A stretch of 64,000 nt of DNA from Mugil cephalus. Its lineage: Eukaryota; Chordata; Actinopteri; Mugiliformes; Mugilidae. The position numbers and the translations under genes are program-made. Of the stretch, positions 33,886-45,559 are shown one piece after another. The stretch is from assembly GCF_022458985.1 (NCBI RefSeq), contig NC_061786.1:23611474-23675473 (forward strand), given 5' to 3'. Position 1 is the stretch's first letter; every line of letters begins with the position of its first letter. The notes under the pieces were generated by a model that was not told the DNA's origin, ran no database searches, and saw only the letters and a list, made by a program, of their open reading frames with translations.

Positions 33886-34595
33886 CTTCATGCTTCTGTG
33901 GCAGGAGGTTATTTCCCCCCTTATTTCCCACCACTGGGCACCTTTTATATCCAGGTATCAGCGGCTGTTCTTCCTCTTCTGCTCGTCCCGTGTGCCGAGG
34001 ACCATTCTGTCTCTCTCTCTCTTTTTTTATTTTTTTTTTTTTATTTAGGAACTCATTTGGTAATTGTCTGAGGTACTTGGGTTTTGTTCATTGTGTAAAT
34101 TGGTTTAGTTTCTCATTTTTCTTTCTTTTTTTTGCCTATTTGGTTTTCTCTTTTTTGTGTGTTTTGCTGATTTTCTGGGCATGTTTTATTAACCTTTGTT
34201 GTCTTTTGTTTGTAAGTGCTGTGGGCTGACTGCGGCAGTTAGTCCCTGGTGGTGGTGTTCCTCACCGGTCCTCCCTTCTTTTTTTTTTTTATTTCTTTTT
34301 TTGATTTTGCGTGTGTGATTGCAGTGTCACGGGTGCTTTAAGGATCCCCCCCCTTCCCCTTTTCGGTTATCCTGCCGCATGGTTAGCCCCAGCATGTTTA
34401 TTTGAGATTGTGTAGCTACTGTGGGACTGATTACTGTGTTTTGTTTGGAATTATTTGTGAATAAACTATGTTGATGAGGAGCTGTCTTGCCCTGTGGTGT
34501 TTGAACTGGAGTGCCTTGATTTAAAGAAAAAGAACAGAAACCCTTAGTACTTCCTAGGGGGGGAATTCCCCAGTTGGTGTTGTCACCAAACATCT
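33886..34595 (+). mobile_element. Possible solo LTR or inserted retroelement
   Basis: This 0.7-kb block interrupts sequence that is continuous in the duplicate at about 51,890-51,920, so it is an insertion. It has T-rich tracts and an AATAAA signal at 34,460, an LTR-like layout. No coding frame or clear target duplication was found. Confidence 0.35.
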
Positions 34596-34629
34596 AGCAC
34601 TAAATGTGCGCCATCTCGACACACTTCCA

Positions 34630-34960
34630 TCAAATGTGGTGTCCCTCAAGGGCCAATTTTAGGGCCTCTTATTTTCTTCTTATATATGACTCTCCCTATA
34701 TCTCTAACAAATGCTGATCCACTATCCACTGGTTCAAATCTAATTTAAAGTGTTGGTTTTAGTGGGTCTATAGTGGGTTTACTTCTGTCTGGTCCATCTT
34801 AAACTGATTTTATTGTACTTTCTTTGTTCTTGTCTTCTGCTGTATTCTTCTGTGTCACTGACTTTTACTTGAAAGAACTTTAAGTTGACTTCTGGTGTTC
34901 CAACCATGCTATAGAAATAAAGTGAGTGGACTTAACTACCAGATAACAACACACAACATG
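34630..34960 (+). mobile_element. LINE RT fragment and 3' flank
   Basis: KCGVPQGPILGPLIFFLY is encoded at 34,637-34,690, the RT block before the YADD motif. The duplicate at 51,924-51,975 reads GVPQGPILGPLLF. Confidence 0.65.
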
Positions 34961-35540
34961 GAGGGAGGATTAACTGACACATGTTCATGTGTTCATTGAC
35001 CATTCAGACACTTTATAGTCAGGCTTCAGGCTTTTACTGCGAAAGCCGCTACAGGAAGTGTAGTGTTGCCCCGCCCCTTTGTGTCTTTCTGCTGTAACCT
35101 GCTGGTTCACTATATTGTAGTGATGTGACAATGATGAGTGGATTAACTCAGACTGACAACATGGTGGAATTCAACTTAATTCTGTTTATTTTCCTCTTCT
35201 TCTTCTTTGGTTTAATTGACCTAAAGGACGTGTTAGTAAAACAAAACCAACTAAATCCTTTCTATTAACCCTGTTTTCCTCAGATACCTAATCAGATGGT
35301 TGTGGCCAGTATGTCAACATTCTCATTTCCCTCAACGCCCACATGGGCAAGAACCCAAGTGCATTTTGAGGATGAGGATCTTTCTAAGGTTGAATGCTAG
35401 TGAGTCCTGCCACTGGCTGAAACCTTGATCACCTTCTTCTTAGTTTGCCAAGTTTTTTATTTTGGTCAGACCCATAATTCCTGCTTTTGTATTCCTAATA
35501 AATCCAAAGTGTATAAAGCAGTGACGAGAAAAAGACGGGG
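34961..35540. repeat. Duplicated flank block, copy 1
   Basis: Sequence from about 34,976 to 35,490 is nearly the same as 55,440-56,280, for example GCTGTAACCTGCTGGTTCAC and AAGTGTAGTGTTGCCCCGCC. It has no coding signal. It is the upstream part of the segmental duplication carrying the SecA-like gene. Confidence 0.75.
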
Positions 35541-35689
35541 AGACGTAGGTCATCAGCAAAGGCGACCAAATTTATTTAAATAATACTGACAGCAACAAAA
35601 CATTAAGAGAATGAGGTGTGTGAGTATGAGTGTGTCTGTGGATGGGTGCAAAATATAATGTAGATGTGCAAAATAACCAAGCTGAATCC

Positions 35690-36640
35690 AACAAAGTAAC
35701 ATACGCAGATGATGTTATTGTGTTCATTAAAACACAAAATGATGTAAATGTTTTAAATATTTTAACAGATAAATATAAAAACTTGTCCTAAGCAAAGGTT
35801 AATTAGGATAAAAGTGAAGCAACTGTTTTTGGAAAGTGGCCCAGTGGCCTTCAACCCTCCCCCAGAACCTGGCCTGGAAGACTCCAGGTTTAAAATACCT
35901 TAAAGTCTTCCTAGGTAATAAAACCACTGAAAGTCCAAACTGGGATGGGATGGAGGAAAAAGTGGTGGGAAGAATCAAAAAGTGGAAGTGGCTACTACCT
36001 CAAATGTCTTATAGAGGCAAAGTGTTAGTTTTAAATAATGTGGTAGCATCACTCCTGTGGCACAAATTCGCATGCTTAGATCCTCCCACAGGGTTCCTGA
36101 CTAAGATCTGAGTTAATGAGTTCATTTTTACCAAGAGGGGAGGGGGGACAGAGAAATTATTGGATCGGGGGCAGAGCCGGGACCCCACAGACCCATTTCC
36201 AGGGGTGTGGATAAGCCCTCGATCGAGTCAAGAAGACTCGTACCCGAGAGAGACTTTTATCAACCTGAACAATGTGGACAAGGAGTCTCTGTATAACACA
36301 TGCGTGAAGGCCCTTAATGACAGGACTCTGAGAGGAAGAGGATGCTGCACCTAACTGGAGAGTCCTTTATAAGCCACCTCTGAAAAAGGGGCAGGGTACT
36401 CAAAAGAACAAAGAGAATGTGTCCACTTTTAAACTTTATTATTAGAGAGGCAAAAATGGTTATATACATCTCAAGAAAGAATAAAATGGAAGGCCTGTCT
36501 GAGAGGGATGCAGCCACAGTGTGGCGCTGCAATCTGCGCTGTAGGCTGAGGCTGGACTTTGACTTTTATAAATTGATGAAGGATGTAAACAGCTTTTGTG
36601 AAGTACAGTGTCACAAAAATATATTGTGTACAGTTTGAAA
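35690..36640 (+). mobile_element. Tx1-like (L1 group) LINE relic
   Basis: The plus strand encodes YADDVIVFIKTQNDVN (RT active site YADD), then KWKWLLPQMSYRGKVLVLNN and LLWHKF, then ESLYNTCVKALN and LYKPPLKK. This block order fits Tx1-type L1 elements of fish. Stops and frameshifts are frequent. Confidence 0.75.
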
Positions 36641-36744
36641 CAATGAGCTCTTTTTTAAAAATGTATTGAGGGACTAGAGTTTCTTTTGTTTGTGTGTTTT
36701 TGTTTTGTTTGGTTGTTGTTTTCCACTTATTTATATTTAAGGTT

Positions 36745-36815
36745 TGATAATAATAATAATACATTTTATTTGTGTAGCGCTTTTCAAAGCTCAAAGACAC
36801 TTGACAGACATAAAA
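36745..36815 (+). repeat. Short interspersed repeat tail
   Basis: AATAATAATAATACATTTTA followed by TTTGTGTAGCGCTTTTCAAA is a common fish repeat end. Confidence 0.5.
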
Positions 36816-36867
36816 GCACACACACATGTATAATTAGGGGAACTGTTACGTGTTGGCCAGGAGGTAA

Positions 36868-37155
36868 AGCTCTTTCTCCCTCTCTTCCTCCCTCTCTTTC
36901 TCCCTCTCTTTCTCCCTCTCTTTCTCCCTCTCTTTCTCCCTCTCTTTCTCCCTCTCTTCCTCCCTCTCTTTCTCCCTCTCTTTCTCCCTCTCTTCCTCCC
37001 TCTCTTTCTCTCTCTCTTTCTCCCTCTCTTCCTCCCTCTCTTTCTCCCTCTCTTTCTCCCTCTCTTTCTCCCTCTCTTTCTCCCTCTCTTTCTCCCTCTC
37101 TTTCTCCCTCTCTTTCTCCCTCTCTTCCTCCCTCTCTTTCTCCCTCTCTTTCTCC
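36868..37155. repeat. 12-bp CT minisatellite
   Basis: About 24 copies of TCTCCCTCTCTT with a CTTCCTCC variant. The length is a multiple of three, so both strands stay open in several frames (Ser/Leu/Pro, Arg/Glu/Lys); not coding. Confidence 0.95.
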
Positions 37156-37289
37156 GCCCTGTCAGCCCAGGTGAGACTGATTGTCTCGTCAACAGGAGCT
37201 GACATTAGGAGGCTGAGTTCGTCTCGCTCTCCTTCCTGCAGGTAATCTGGTGATGTGGAGGCTCCTGTTCCCTCCTGGTCCAAGAGGAT

Positions 37290-37600
37290 CCTGAGCTTTT
37301 TGTTATTTTAGTTTTGGTTCGGAGGTTTCTCTTTTCTTTTCATCTAGGGTGAGTTGGAGTAGGCAGGTTTAGGAGAGAGCGATGGGTTCGACAGCCGTTG
37401 GCTGGCTTAGTGCCCTCCTCTCTTTAGTTTGTTTTGGCCAGGAACCTCCAACCCATTTGGTTTGATATTTCTTGAATTATTTGTTTGCTTTTGAGTTAAA
37501 TAAACTGATTTATTGGTGGCTGAACTGGTGATGTTCTTTCTTTCATGTGTTACAGGTGTTAGATCCCACAGGTAGCAGGTAAGACAGCTTCTCTGTTTAT
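37290..37600 (+). mobile_element. Possible LTR-like sequence
   Basis: T-rich DNA with an AAATAAACTG poly(A) signal (about 37,498), then GTGTTACAGGTGTTAGATCC. It resembles the end of a retroelement, but without paired LTRs or a primer site I cannot confirm it. Confidence 0.25.
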
Positions 37601-39178
37601 AAAGGGTTACGGCTTCACGTCAGCAGAGTATTATCCCAACTGAGTTCAATGATGGCACTATTCAAGCTGTAGGCGGCGTAACTCGTCTGGCTTCTAACCA
37701 CCTTTAATCCTGACGTCTGCCCCGCTTCCTCACGTCCCCAGAACCACCAGTCAGGGAGGCTTCACACAGCTGGGTCCAAGGTTGAGTCCCGTCAGTTGTG
37801 GTGTCTTACCCCTAATGCATCTGTGCACTTGGTACATGCCAGGTTATAATTTAAAGGCTAGACTGAAAACGCTGGGGACATAAAGTAGTTTTAAGTGGAA
37901 CAAACGAATGTGACCAATAAGAGCTACGTGTTGGAGCTACTATTCAAGTTTTCTATAGTTTTACTGTCATGAGGCTGTTACTGTACCAGTGGGAAATAAT
38001 TGTCAACAAAGTCTTCTGACCTTTAGAGTCAAATTTTATTTGCAGGTTCAGCTTCAGCGATTGCAACAGCTCAAAAATCAATCAAAACCAAAATCAGATA
38101 TTTGTTAAAATAATTACAATTAATAATATTAAAAATCAATCATGTAATGTCTAACCAGTATAACGCTTATCAGATTCTAATCTAAAAACATTAATCAAAA
38201 AGAATTCCTTATGAGCTGGGTGGATGAAGTGGGGGTAAAGAAAATGTCCAAAACTGTCCAAAAATCCTTCTGGGGAAGAACAGGCGTCGAGTGAATCGCA
38301 CGGCTGATGCCACCACATCCTAACCCAGACCTTTTACTGCCACAGAACAAGTCTCTAAAATAGGGAAGTTGCGATGGACGATGTTTGTCCCTTGGTAAAT
38401 CCCTTCAATCCTTCAGATGTAACCCAACAGGTCTCCTTGACTCTGTACAAAGTCCCAGGAATAGGGATCTAAAATGTGAAAGATAATCCAAACTTCGTCT
38501 GCTCAGCAGGGGGAATCTAAACAGAACTTTTAAAGCCAAGATAGCACTGAGAGGGAGTTGGCTCAGTGCACATGCAGCACAGTCCGTGTCCGAGGTGAAA
38601 ATCCCACAAAATATTTCTGTATTTCATCTTTTATACTCTTAAATCGAGACACATCCTATTTTCCACACATCACCATGACAAACCATCACCCCACTACTCT
38701 TATCCAATGAGTGTGTTACATTCATGACTTCTTAACACTCGGACGTTAGTTCATTTTCTGTACTTTTCCACTAACTGTGTATTTGGACATGTCCTGACCT
38801 GTTTCCAGGCCGACAGATTTCAGTTCCCCTTTTTGCCTCCCACCCAACATCTGTATCCTGTCTTTCTTATTCTGCTCCTGATTTCACAACCATTGGTTAC
38901 ATTGCTTCAACTATTATTGGTCTTAGACTCTGTACCTAACATACAATCACTAAAAATCAACACTTCTAATCAAAACCATAAAATCATTCTTTCAAAATCT
39001 ATTAATTCAAGGCCCGATCACACACTTAGTACTAGGCTTTGAGGCTGTTGGTCAGCCGAGATCTCAACTCACTTGACACAGGTCTTCAGCCAAGTTGATG
39101 TCACGGTTCGTAGGAACAGTAAGTAAGTCCCATTTGTGAGAATTTGCTTGCCCAGTTGAATAAAGTGTGATTGTAAAA
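37601..39178. other. Intergenic, nothing recognised
   Basis: AT-rich, no coding frame, no tandem repeat. It separates the CT minisatellite from the degenerate paralogue. Confidence 0.4.
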
Positions 39179-39544
39179 TCAAATATTTTTCAGGACGTCG
39201 AGGATTTCTTTATACTCCTCGGTCTCTGAGGAGTAGAGCATCTTATTTTCCAGCCACTCCACAATACGTCGATGCTCCTTCCGCCTCAGGATCTTCAGCT
39301 GTCGGTATCGGTCCACCATCAGTCTGTCTCCAACGTTTTGGTAGAACCGGACTCCTCCTTCGGACAATTTGACTCCTTCCTCTTCCTCTTCCTCTTCTTC
39401 CTCTTCCTCTTCTTCTTCATCTTCTTCCTCCTCCTCTGCTTCCTCCTCTTCTTCTTCTTCTTCTCCTTCTTCTCCTTCTCCTCCTCCTCCTCCTCCTCCT
39501 CCTCCTCCTCCTCCTCCTCCTCCTCCTCCTCCTCCTCTTCCTCC

Positions 39545-39576
<32 letters not shown>

Positions 39577-39645
39577 CTCCTCCTCCTCCTCCTCTTCCTC
39601 CTCCTCCTCCTCCTCTTCCTCCTCCTTTGGCACATGACACATGAC
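39179..39645 (-). pseudogene. Last-exon homologue of the SecA-like gene with GAG expansion
   Basis: The minus strand at 39,368-39,182 encodes GGVRFYQNVGDRLMVDRY, WLENKMLYSSETEEYKEIL and a stop; roughly two thirds of residues match exon 10 of the intact gene. Between the position of the acceptor and this homology lies about 260 bp of GAG/GGA triplets (39,369-39,627), coding poly-Glu then Gly/Arg depending on frame. The flanking intron matches intron 9 of the intact copy. Confidence 0.75.
39369..39627. repeat. CTC/CTT trinucleotide expansion
   Basis: TCC/TCT triplets, pure at 39,478-39,535 and interrupted elsewhere. It lies in the exon-10 homologue and changes phase relative to it. Confidence 0.95.
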
Positions 39646-39659
39646 ACATGGGTAAAGAA

Positions 39660-40186
39660 CAGAGAGTTTTACTTTAAACTGGTCTGACCTGGTGAAAATC
39701 TGCTCAAACTATCTGGAAATGATCAAACAATAGCAGAACAACTCAAACCCTCTTAAACCACCTGACCCTCAGGTTAAAGGCTGGATGTTATAAATGAAAG
39801 GCCTCTGATCTGAGTTCTAATCGTTTCTACACTGAGCTGGGAGCTCCAGTCTCCATGCTTCGTACTTAGGAATGTTATGGCCTTTCTACATTTCTCCATT
39901 AAAATATCAAGTCAAGTGCTAAGAGAGAACCCCATCAAACACATGAACCTGAAATATTGTACATATGTGTTAGTTAATTCGTTAAAATGAGCCACTCTTC
40001 CACATCTGAGTGAGTCCTTGTGTCCAGTGTGTGAGTCTGTGAGTCCTTCAGACTAAATGTTCCTGTAACAGCTGATCAGGGTCTAATCTGATCCCATTAA
40101 TCAGATCAGAACCAGTTGAGTTGTGAGATGTTGGTGGTTTCCTCTCATCAACTGATGCTACAACATTTCTACTGGATGAAGGTCGG
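39660..40186 (-). repeat. Duplicated intron block with transposon remnant, copy C
   Basis: Matches 14,670-15,080 of intron 9, including ACTTTAAACTGGTCTGACCT, CACTGAGCTGGGAGCTCCAG and the Tc1/mariner-like remnant. The match stops where the element at 40,188 begins. Confidence 0.75.
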
Positions 40187-40187
40187 G

Positions 40188-41870
40188 GGTCCTTATCACA
40201 AAGCAGGTTCAGCAAACTCTGAGTCTAATCCTGAACTCTGAGTCGATCTACCCTGAGTTAAAAAACTCTGAATTTTCGGTTCCAGAACAATGGATTTGAG
40301 TTGGTTTAATCAACTTGGAGAAGTTTGACCGGGGTTAAGCGTGTGCCAGCATCAATGGAGCCCGGATTCAACGAGTCACCATGGCAACGGGGAAGAGGAG
40401 GCTACGGAGTGGAAATCCTAATGTGCTCATACGGCGAGTTTCAACACGTTTTTAGAAAGAAGTGCAACAGAGAGGGAGACGGCGTAGGATCAATGCGTTA
40501 GTTTAAATGTGGTTCTTTACAATCACAATAATATTACAGGGGAAACTGCTTAAATGGGAGCATATTCGTTTATTTCATAGGGGAGAAGCCACTTGGCAGC
40601 AGCTTAAGATGAAATATAAAATCATTGTTAAACAGGTCAGACCTCATGGAGGAACCTCATTCTGATCATGTTTTACACTGTGAAGGAAATATTAAGTGGA
40701 TATTTGACTGAGCAGTTGTTTTATCCACAACATGATGCTGTTTTCACACATAAATGTCTTCTCATCTATAATGTTCTGTTAAATTATTAAACCTGTTTAA
40801 ACTAACACAGACAGATGCAGTAAAACGGGTGATGGCCCAGCACCTCCACCTCTAACGGAGGCAGAGGAGCCCTGAGCCAGAATATTGGAGGTCAGTGTCT
40901 GAGGGAATCCCTGGAGGAGCTCATCCTCCTGGCCTGAGGAGTCCACCCCCAACACACAAGCTCCTTCATAAAATATAAAAGGCCTATACATATATTTTTA
41001 AGTCTATTCATACAAATATTTGTCTTTTTTTGTTTTGTCCCAACAGATTCTGATTGTACCGCTCAAAGATAATTGTCTATAAATGCTAAAACATATGTAT
41101 ACGTATGTAGAAGATAGATAAAGGTGTAAAATGGGCAGGAGTGACTTTGTGAAACTGGGAGCCTCAGGGAATTCCAAAGCTGCTGATGCAGGTGGATGAA
41201 CCTGAGGAAAAAATAAAAAGGTAGTTGGAATAGATCAAGATGCTGCACAGGAGTGAGGCACTCTGCCCCCTGGGCCACATGCTCCAGCTGATGGTGCATC
41301 CAGTGTCACGTGGCTCAGCAGCAGTGACAAAGACCATTTCTAATGGTGTAATTGGTTATAATGAGGGGCTGGTGTAGGGCCCCAAATGTAGGGGATGGAC
41401 AGAAGGTGTGACCTGTGAAGTCCCAAAAGTATAAAATATAAGAGCAGTAGCCCTTACACTTCACAGCGGGGTTGTGGTGACCTTTGTCCAGTCTGATGTT
41501 GCTCTCCTTTGTTGATGGCAGTAAAGATCACTCTGACGCTCTGAATGTAAACTCCTGATTATTTCTTCGAGACTTCAAGGAGAAGACTCCACCAGGCTGA
41601 ACTGGACATCTGCCAGGGACTATTATTATTTTTATATTTTAACAGATTTATTTGATATAATTTGACACAACAGTAGCTCAAACCAGAGGCAGCGGGATAA
41701 CTCTAGCCTGTTTCACAGAGCGAGCTAACTAAGCTCTCAGTCAGTTACCGTAGTAACAGACTCTGTGAACCTAACCTGGTCAGGACCTGGTTTATCTCAA
41801 TGAACCTCCAGTTTCTCTCTGTCTTTGATTTCCTCTTTCTTTCATTCATTCAGTCACAGGAGAGTTTGGG
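40188..41870. mobile_element. PIF/Harbinger-like element relic
   Basis: The left end (TTATCACAAAGCAGGTTCAG, then AACTCTGAG words) and the right end (about 41,750-41,830, with CTAACCTGGTCAGGACCTGG) resemble ends of a common fish Harbinger-type transposon. An AWQQLKMKYK-like segment (TGGCAGCAGCTTAAGATGAA at 40,594) fits its Myb/SANT-like DNA-binding protein. No intact transposase. Confidence 0.5.
40834..40910 (+). repeat. Inverted repeat arm 1 (77 bp)
   Basis: Reverse-complement match, about two differences, to 42,133-42,210. The loop is 1.2 kb. Confidence 0.85.
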
Positions 41871-41884
41871 CATAGCCTCATTCT

Positions 41885-42115
41885 GCCGATCAGAAATCAT
41901 CAGTAGTTCTATCAGAAATCATCAGTAGCTCTATCAGAAATCATCAGTAGCTCTATCAGAAATCATCAGTAGCTCTGTCAGAAATCATTAGTAGCTCTAT
42001 CAGAAATCATCAGTAGTTCTATCAGAAATCATCAGTAGCTCTATCAGAAATCATCAGTAGCTCTATCAGAAATCATCAGTAGTTCTATCAGAAATCATCA
42101 GTAGCTCTATCAAAC
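41885..42115. repeat. 22-bp minisatellite
   Basis: About ten or eleven copies of ATCAGAAATCATCAGTAGCT plus CT, with a GTTCT variant. Homogeneous units without spacers exclude a CRISPR array. Confidence 0.95.
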
Positions 42116-42132
42116 GTCCATCAGGACCAGCA

Positions 42133-42210
42133 GGAATTCCCTCAGACACTGACCTCCAATGTTCTGGCTCAGGGCTCCTCTGCCTCCGTTAGAGGTGGAG
42201 GTGCTGGGCC
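42133..42210 (-). repeat. Inverted repeat arm 2
   Basis: Partner of 40,834-40,910. It ends about 125 bp before the break of the degenerate SecA-like exon. Confidence 0.85.
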
Positions 42211-42334
42211 ACCAACTGTCACTTTCTGTCACTCAGGGGTCATAACCACGGAGACATCACCGTCTGTGACGTATCCATATCCTCTCTAGAGTTTCTATAG
42301 ACGTGTTACATCCATGAAGATGTACTCTGATGTA

Positions 42335-45110
42335 CGTTTGAGGCGTTTCACTTCGGACAAATTGTATCTATCATTCAGGTCATCCGTTCCTTTTGTTAGT
42401 TCATTGATGGTTTTCAAGAACTGAGGCACAAAGGTTTCATTGATGAGCGTCTCTGTAGGAAATGATTTCAGTATTTGTGCACACAGTGTGATGTATTGAG
42501 CTGATTCCACACACACCTTCACCGCCTTCATTCGATTGAAGTTTTTCTGACTCTCAACGTGTTGCATTACAACACCAGAGACCTGAGACAAGGTATCCAG
42601 GACCTTAGTGACCGTGGTGCATTCCATCATGAGGTCAGGAATCACTTGTGTTGTCATCACATCCACTGACTGACGCATCTGTTGTTCACATGCACGGTTA
42701 ATTTTGAAGTCGTCCTCCAGGTCGGTGTCTGGTAATCCTGAACAGATGTAAACTGTCAGGGCGTTGTCCAGGTCATTGGCTTTGATCAGTAAATGTACTT
42801 TTTCCTCAAAGTTGTTCCTCAAAACCCTCTGAAAAAGAGCCTTGAGTCCCTTGTCGGCAACGTAACCCAGAGCTGCGACACATCCTTGTTTCCCTAGTTC
42901 CTGAACAGCATACTTAGTTGCATGTTTAAAAGAGGAAGATTCAGCAGCAGTAAAGACTGCACTAGCTCTTTGCTTCAGTTTGGCAAATCCTCCAAACACC
43001 AGAGACACGCCAATGCTGATGGCTTTGGCGATTGCCCACTGAGCCCAGTCAAAGCCACCTTCAATCATGCCTCTAAGCCCCTGAATCATGTCGGAACACC
43101 CCTCACTGATCAATCCCTGTCCGAACTGACTGGCGGCACCACATGACAGGGCACAGACCAGAACACCTGCTACTATCTGAATGACGCCAAGCAAAAAACA
43201 TGCCAGGGCATCGTAGCAGAACTTGGGTTTCTTTTTAACCTCAAACACGACGCCAAGTCCAAACTCATAGAGCATCTTCAGCTCGTTGGTCGTTATCGGG
43301 TCTTTGTCTTTAGAGAGGTTGTAGACGCTGGAATCCTCAACTATGCCATTGCTTTTGCTGCTTTCAAGCTGTGCAAGAGTTTTCAGTGCACTTTCAATGT
43401 ACCCTTTCCAGGACTTGAAGATGTTCATCCTGGCTTGCATCTGGTACTGGAGGTTGCTGTTTTTGCGATGTGGAGGAAAGTCTTTTGTGACAGAAAGGTT
43501 AGAAAACATCACTGTGTTTGTTGATTCTGCCAGGTACACGTCCACTGAGATCTTGGCTTTCTCCAGGAATGCCTTTGCCTCTGATATGTAGTCTTTCTTT
43601 CTCAGGCTGATGGTGAAGTATGCTTGATTGTAGAGTGCTACAGCGCAGTACAAATGGTCACACTTTGCAGCACTCTGCCAATAAGAAACTGCTCTGTAGT
43701 CACATTTCTTTTTGTCAACGGAGTAGAAGTCAGTTCTGCTTTTTGCCTGTTTGATATAATCATAAGAATTAGTGCTTTTCCCCTGTAGGAGACAGTCACC
43801 AGTGTTCTTCAAGTGCTTGCTGAGGTCTTCTTCCAGTGTTTTGATTTCATCTTGCCTGCTGATATGTTCTTCGTGGAGGATGAGCCACAGAGCCCACGAC
43901 TCTTTCAGAGAAAGAGTGCAATCTGATATTATACATAGTTTATATAAGTAGTTCCAACCAAGCAATCTGATTGGTCAATCAGACATTTAGAACGTGCTCA
44001 AATCAGCATTACAGCACGGCTGACTCATCACTAAAAATATTGCTCCGCCAAGTCTGTGGCAACATTGTATCCATCTCCATGGCAACACCATAACTGTTAG
44101 AGCTGGAGCAGGAAACCGATGAAAAATACTCTACAAAATGGATCAGTTTGTTGTTAATTTCGGTTTATCTGGTGGTGAGCTTCATTTGTGTGATGTCACT
44201 TTTCTCTTCTTCTGAGTAATTCTTGTCAAAGTTACAAAGAAATTTGCAAAATTTGGAGAAGAGATTTTCCTTCATTTCTATTTCAAGCAGCTCCTGTTTC
44301 TCCATGCTGTCTAAACGGCTGAGCTCATGCTCCTCTCTAAGGCGTCTCATGGTTTCCACCGATTGGCCTTGATAAGCTGGAGCTAGATGGTCTGTGTTGA
44401 GTATCATCTGCACCATCCCCGGGTTTCCTTTGTGGGCGATGCATCCAAACACTTCTGTTGGCCGGCAGGCAGACATCACGGCCCATGTGGCAGCCAGGAC
44501 TTGCTCCACGTGCCTCATTCCACTGGCCTGGTGTGAAAGAAAAGTCACCTGAACTCCACTGTCCAGCGTCATGTAGTCCACTTCATCCACGACTACACAC
44601 TCAAACGCCCTCGGCCCTCGAGTGGTTTTCCTCTCAAACTGTTCCCGGAGTGAATCTGCTGCGAAGGTACTGACTGTGCCATAAACTATCTGCTTGCTAT
44701 ATGCCTCCTCGATCAGTTTGTCGTGAGTGTCAGGACCACATGTATTTATGTTTGGTGGAGGCACAATGGACGATGTCACACCAAACATGCAGTATAATTG
44801 TTCCCACTCTACTTGGTCACGGATTGCGAGTAAAGGGGAGCTGGTGACGATGTCGACCTTCGTCCCTCTGATGGCCTGGATCGTAGCAAACATGGCTAAA
44901 ACACAAGTCTTGCCTTCTCCAGTGCCGATTTCCAAGACACAACCTCTTTGGTCCTTGGACTGTGCCAGCAGCAGTAGAAGTAAAGAAGCAAGCTGAGTGG
45001 GCCTTGGGAAGTATCCTTTGACTTCTTCACCACTCTGAGATGTGAACGTGGTGCATGTCTTCACAGCTATAGACAGTCCAACCAGGATCATCAGAGTTAG
45101 GCCTGGAAAA
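42335..45110 (-). pseudogene. SecA-like paralogue, truncated motor exon
   Basis: Three blocks align to exon 5 of the intact gene: 45,110-44,450 (residues about 467-686, with GTGEGKT and DEVD kept), 44,449-44,175 (about 1137-1229) and 43,929-42,340 (about 1242-1773). The blocks stay open but encode no complete motor: about 450 residues, including GVSGTLG and GGRGTD, are deleted in frame. A 245-bp insertion (43,930-44,174) replaces about 50 bp and ends the frame. Exons 3, 4 and 6-9 are absent. Identity to copy 1 looks about 97-98%, so the loss is recent. It might still yield two short proteins of 329 and 556 codons. Confidence 0.85.
43930..44174. mobile_element. 245-bp insertion in the paralogous exon
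   Basis: Absent from the intact copy. It contains CCAAGCAATCTGATTGGTCA and CATCTCCATGGCAACACC, textures common in fish non-autonomous elements. No clear inverted ends or target duplication was found. Confidence 0.45.
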
Positions 45111-45559
45111 ATACAACGGGCACGGCTGCCTGAGCTATGACACAGTATAGGCATGCTGCCTCAAAAGCTGCTACAAACCAATTTTAAACAGGTTTTTTAT
45201 TCGATATTGACGCCATTTCACAGCAGATCTCAGATCTGCAATGTCTATGTTTTAATTCGGCGTACCCCTTTGGATCATCGGATGTGTAGATCTTTTAAAT
45301 TTTATCCCGATACCCAACCAGCACCGGACCGTTGTAGCCACTGTTAGCACTGGGCTAAGACCACCAACACAGCTTACCGGACGCTGATCTAACTCACCAG
45401 GCCCAGTCTATGGGCCTGTGCCGGTAAATCCCGCTGACCAACTCTGACCTGTGTGTATATCTGGATCTATTCTCTGCTGTGGGCTCCCTCTGTGGAGCCC
45501 TCACATGTAAGTCTCCCCCTGTGCCACTTTCTCTGCTGACCTCACCGACCTAATGTTAC

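Noticed and set aside
36686..37283. Frames of 133-162 codons with Ser-Leu-Pro or Arg-Glu-Lys repeats
   Set aside because: The 12-bp CT minisatellite keeps all such frames open; no unique coding sequence supports them.
39272..39637. Poly-Ser and poly-Pro frames on the plus strand
   Set aside because: Antisense to the GAG expansion of the exon-10 homologue.
41885..42115. CRISPR-like regular repeat
   Set aside because: A 22-bp homogeneous minisatellite without spacers.
42295..43965. An independent second functional SecA-like gene
   Set aside because: The copy lacks motor motifs, six coding exons and the residues after about 1773; kept as a pseudogene, though transcription is possible.
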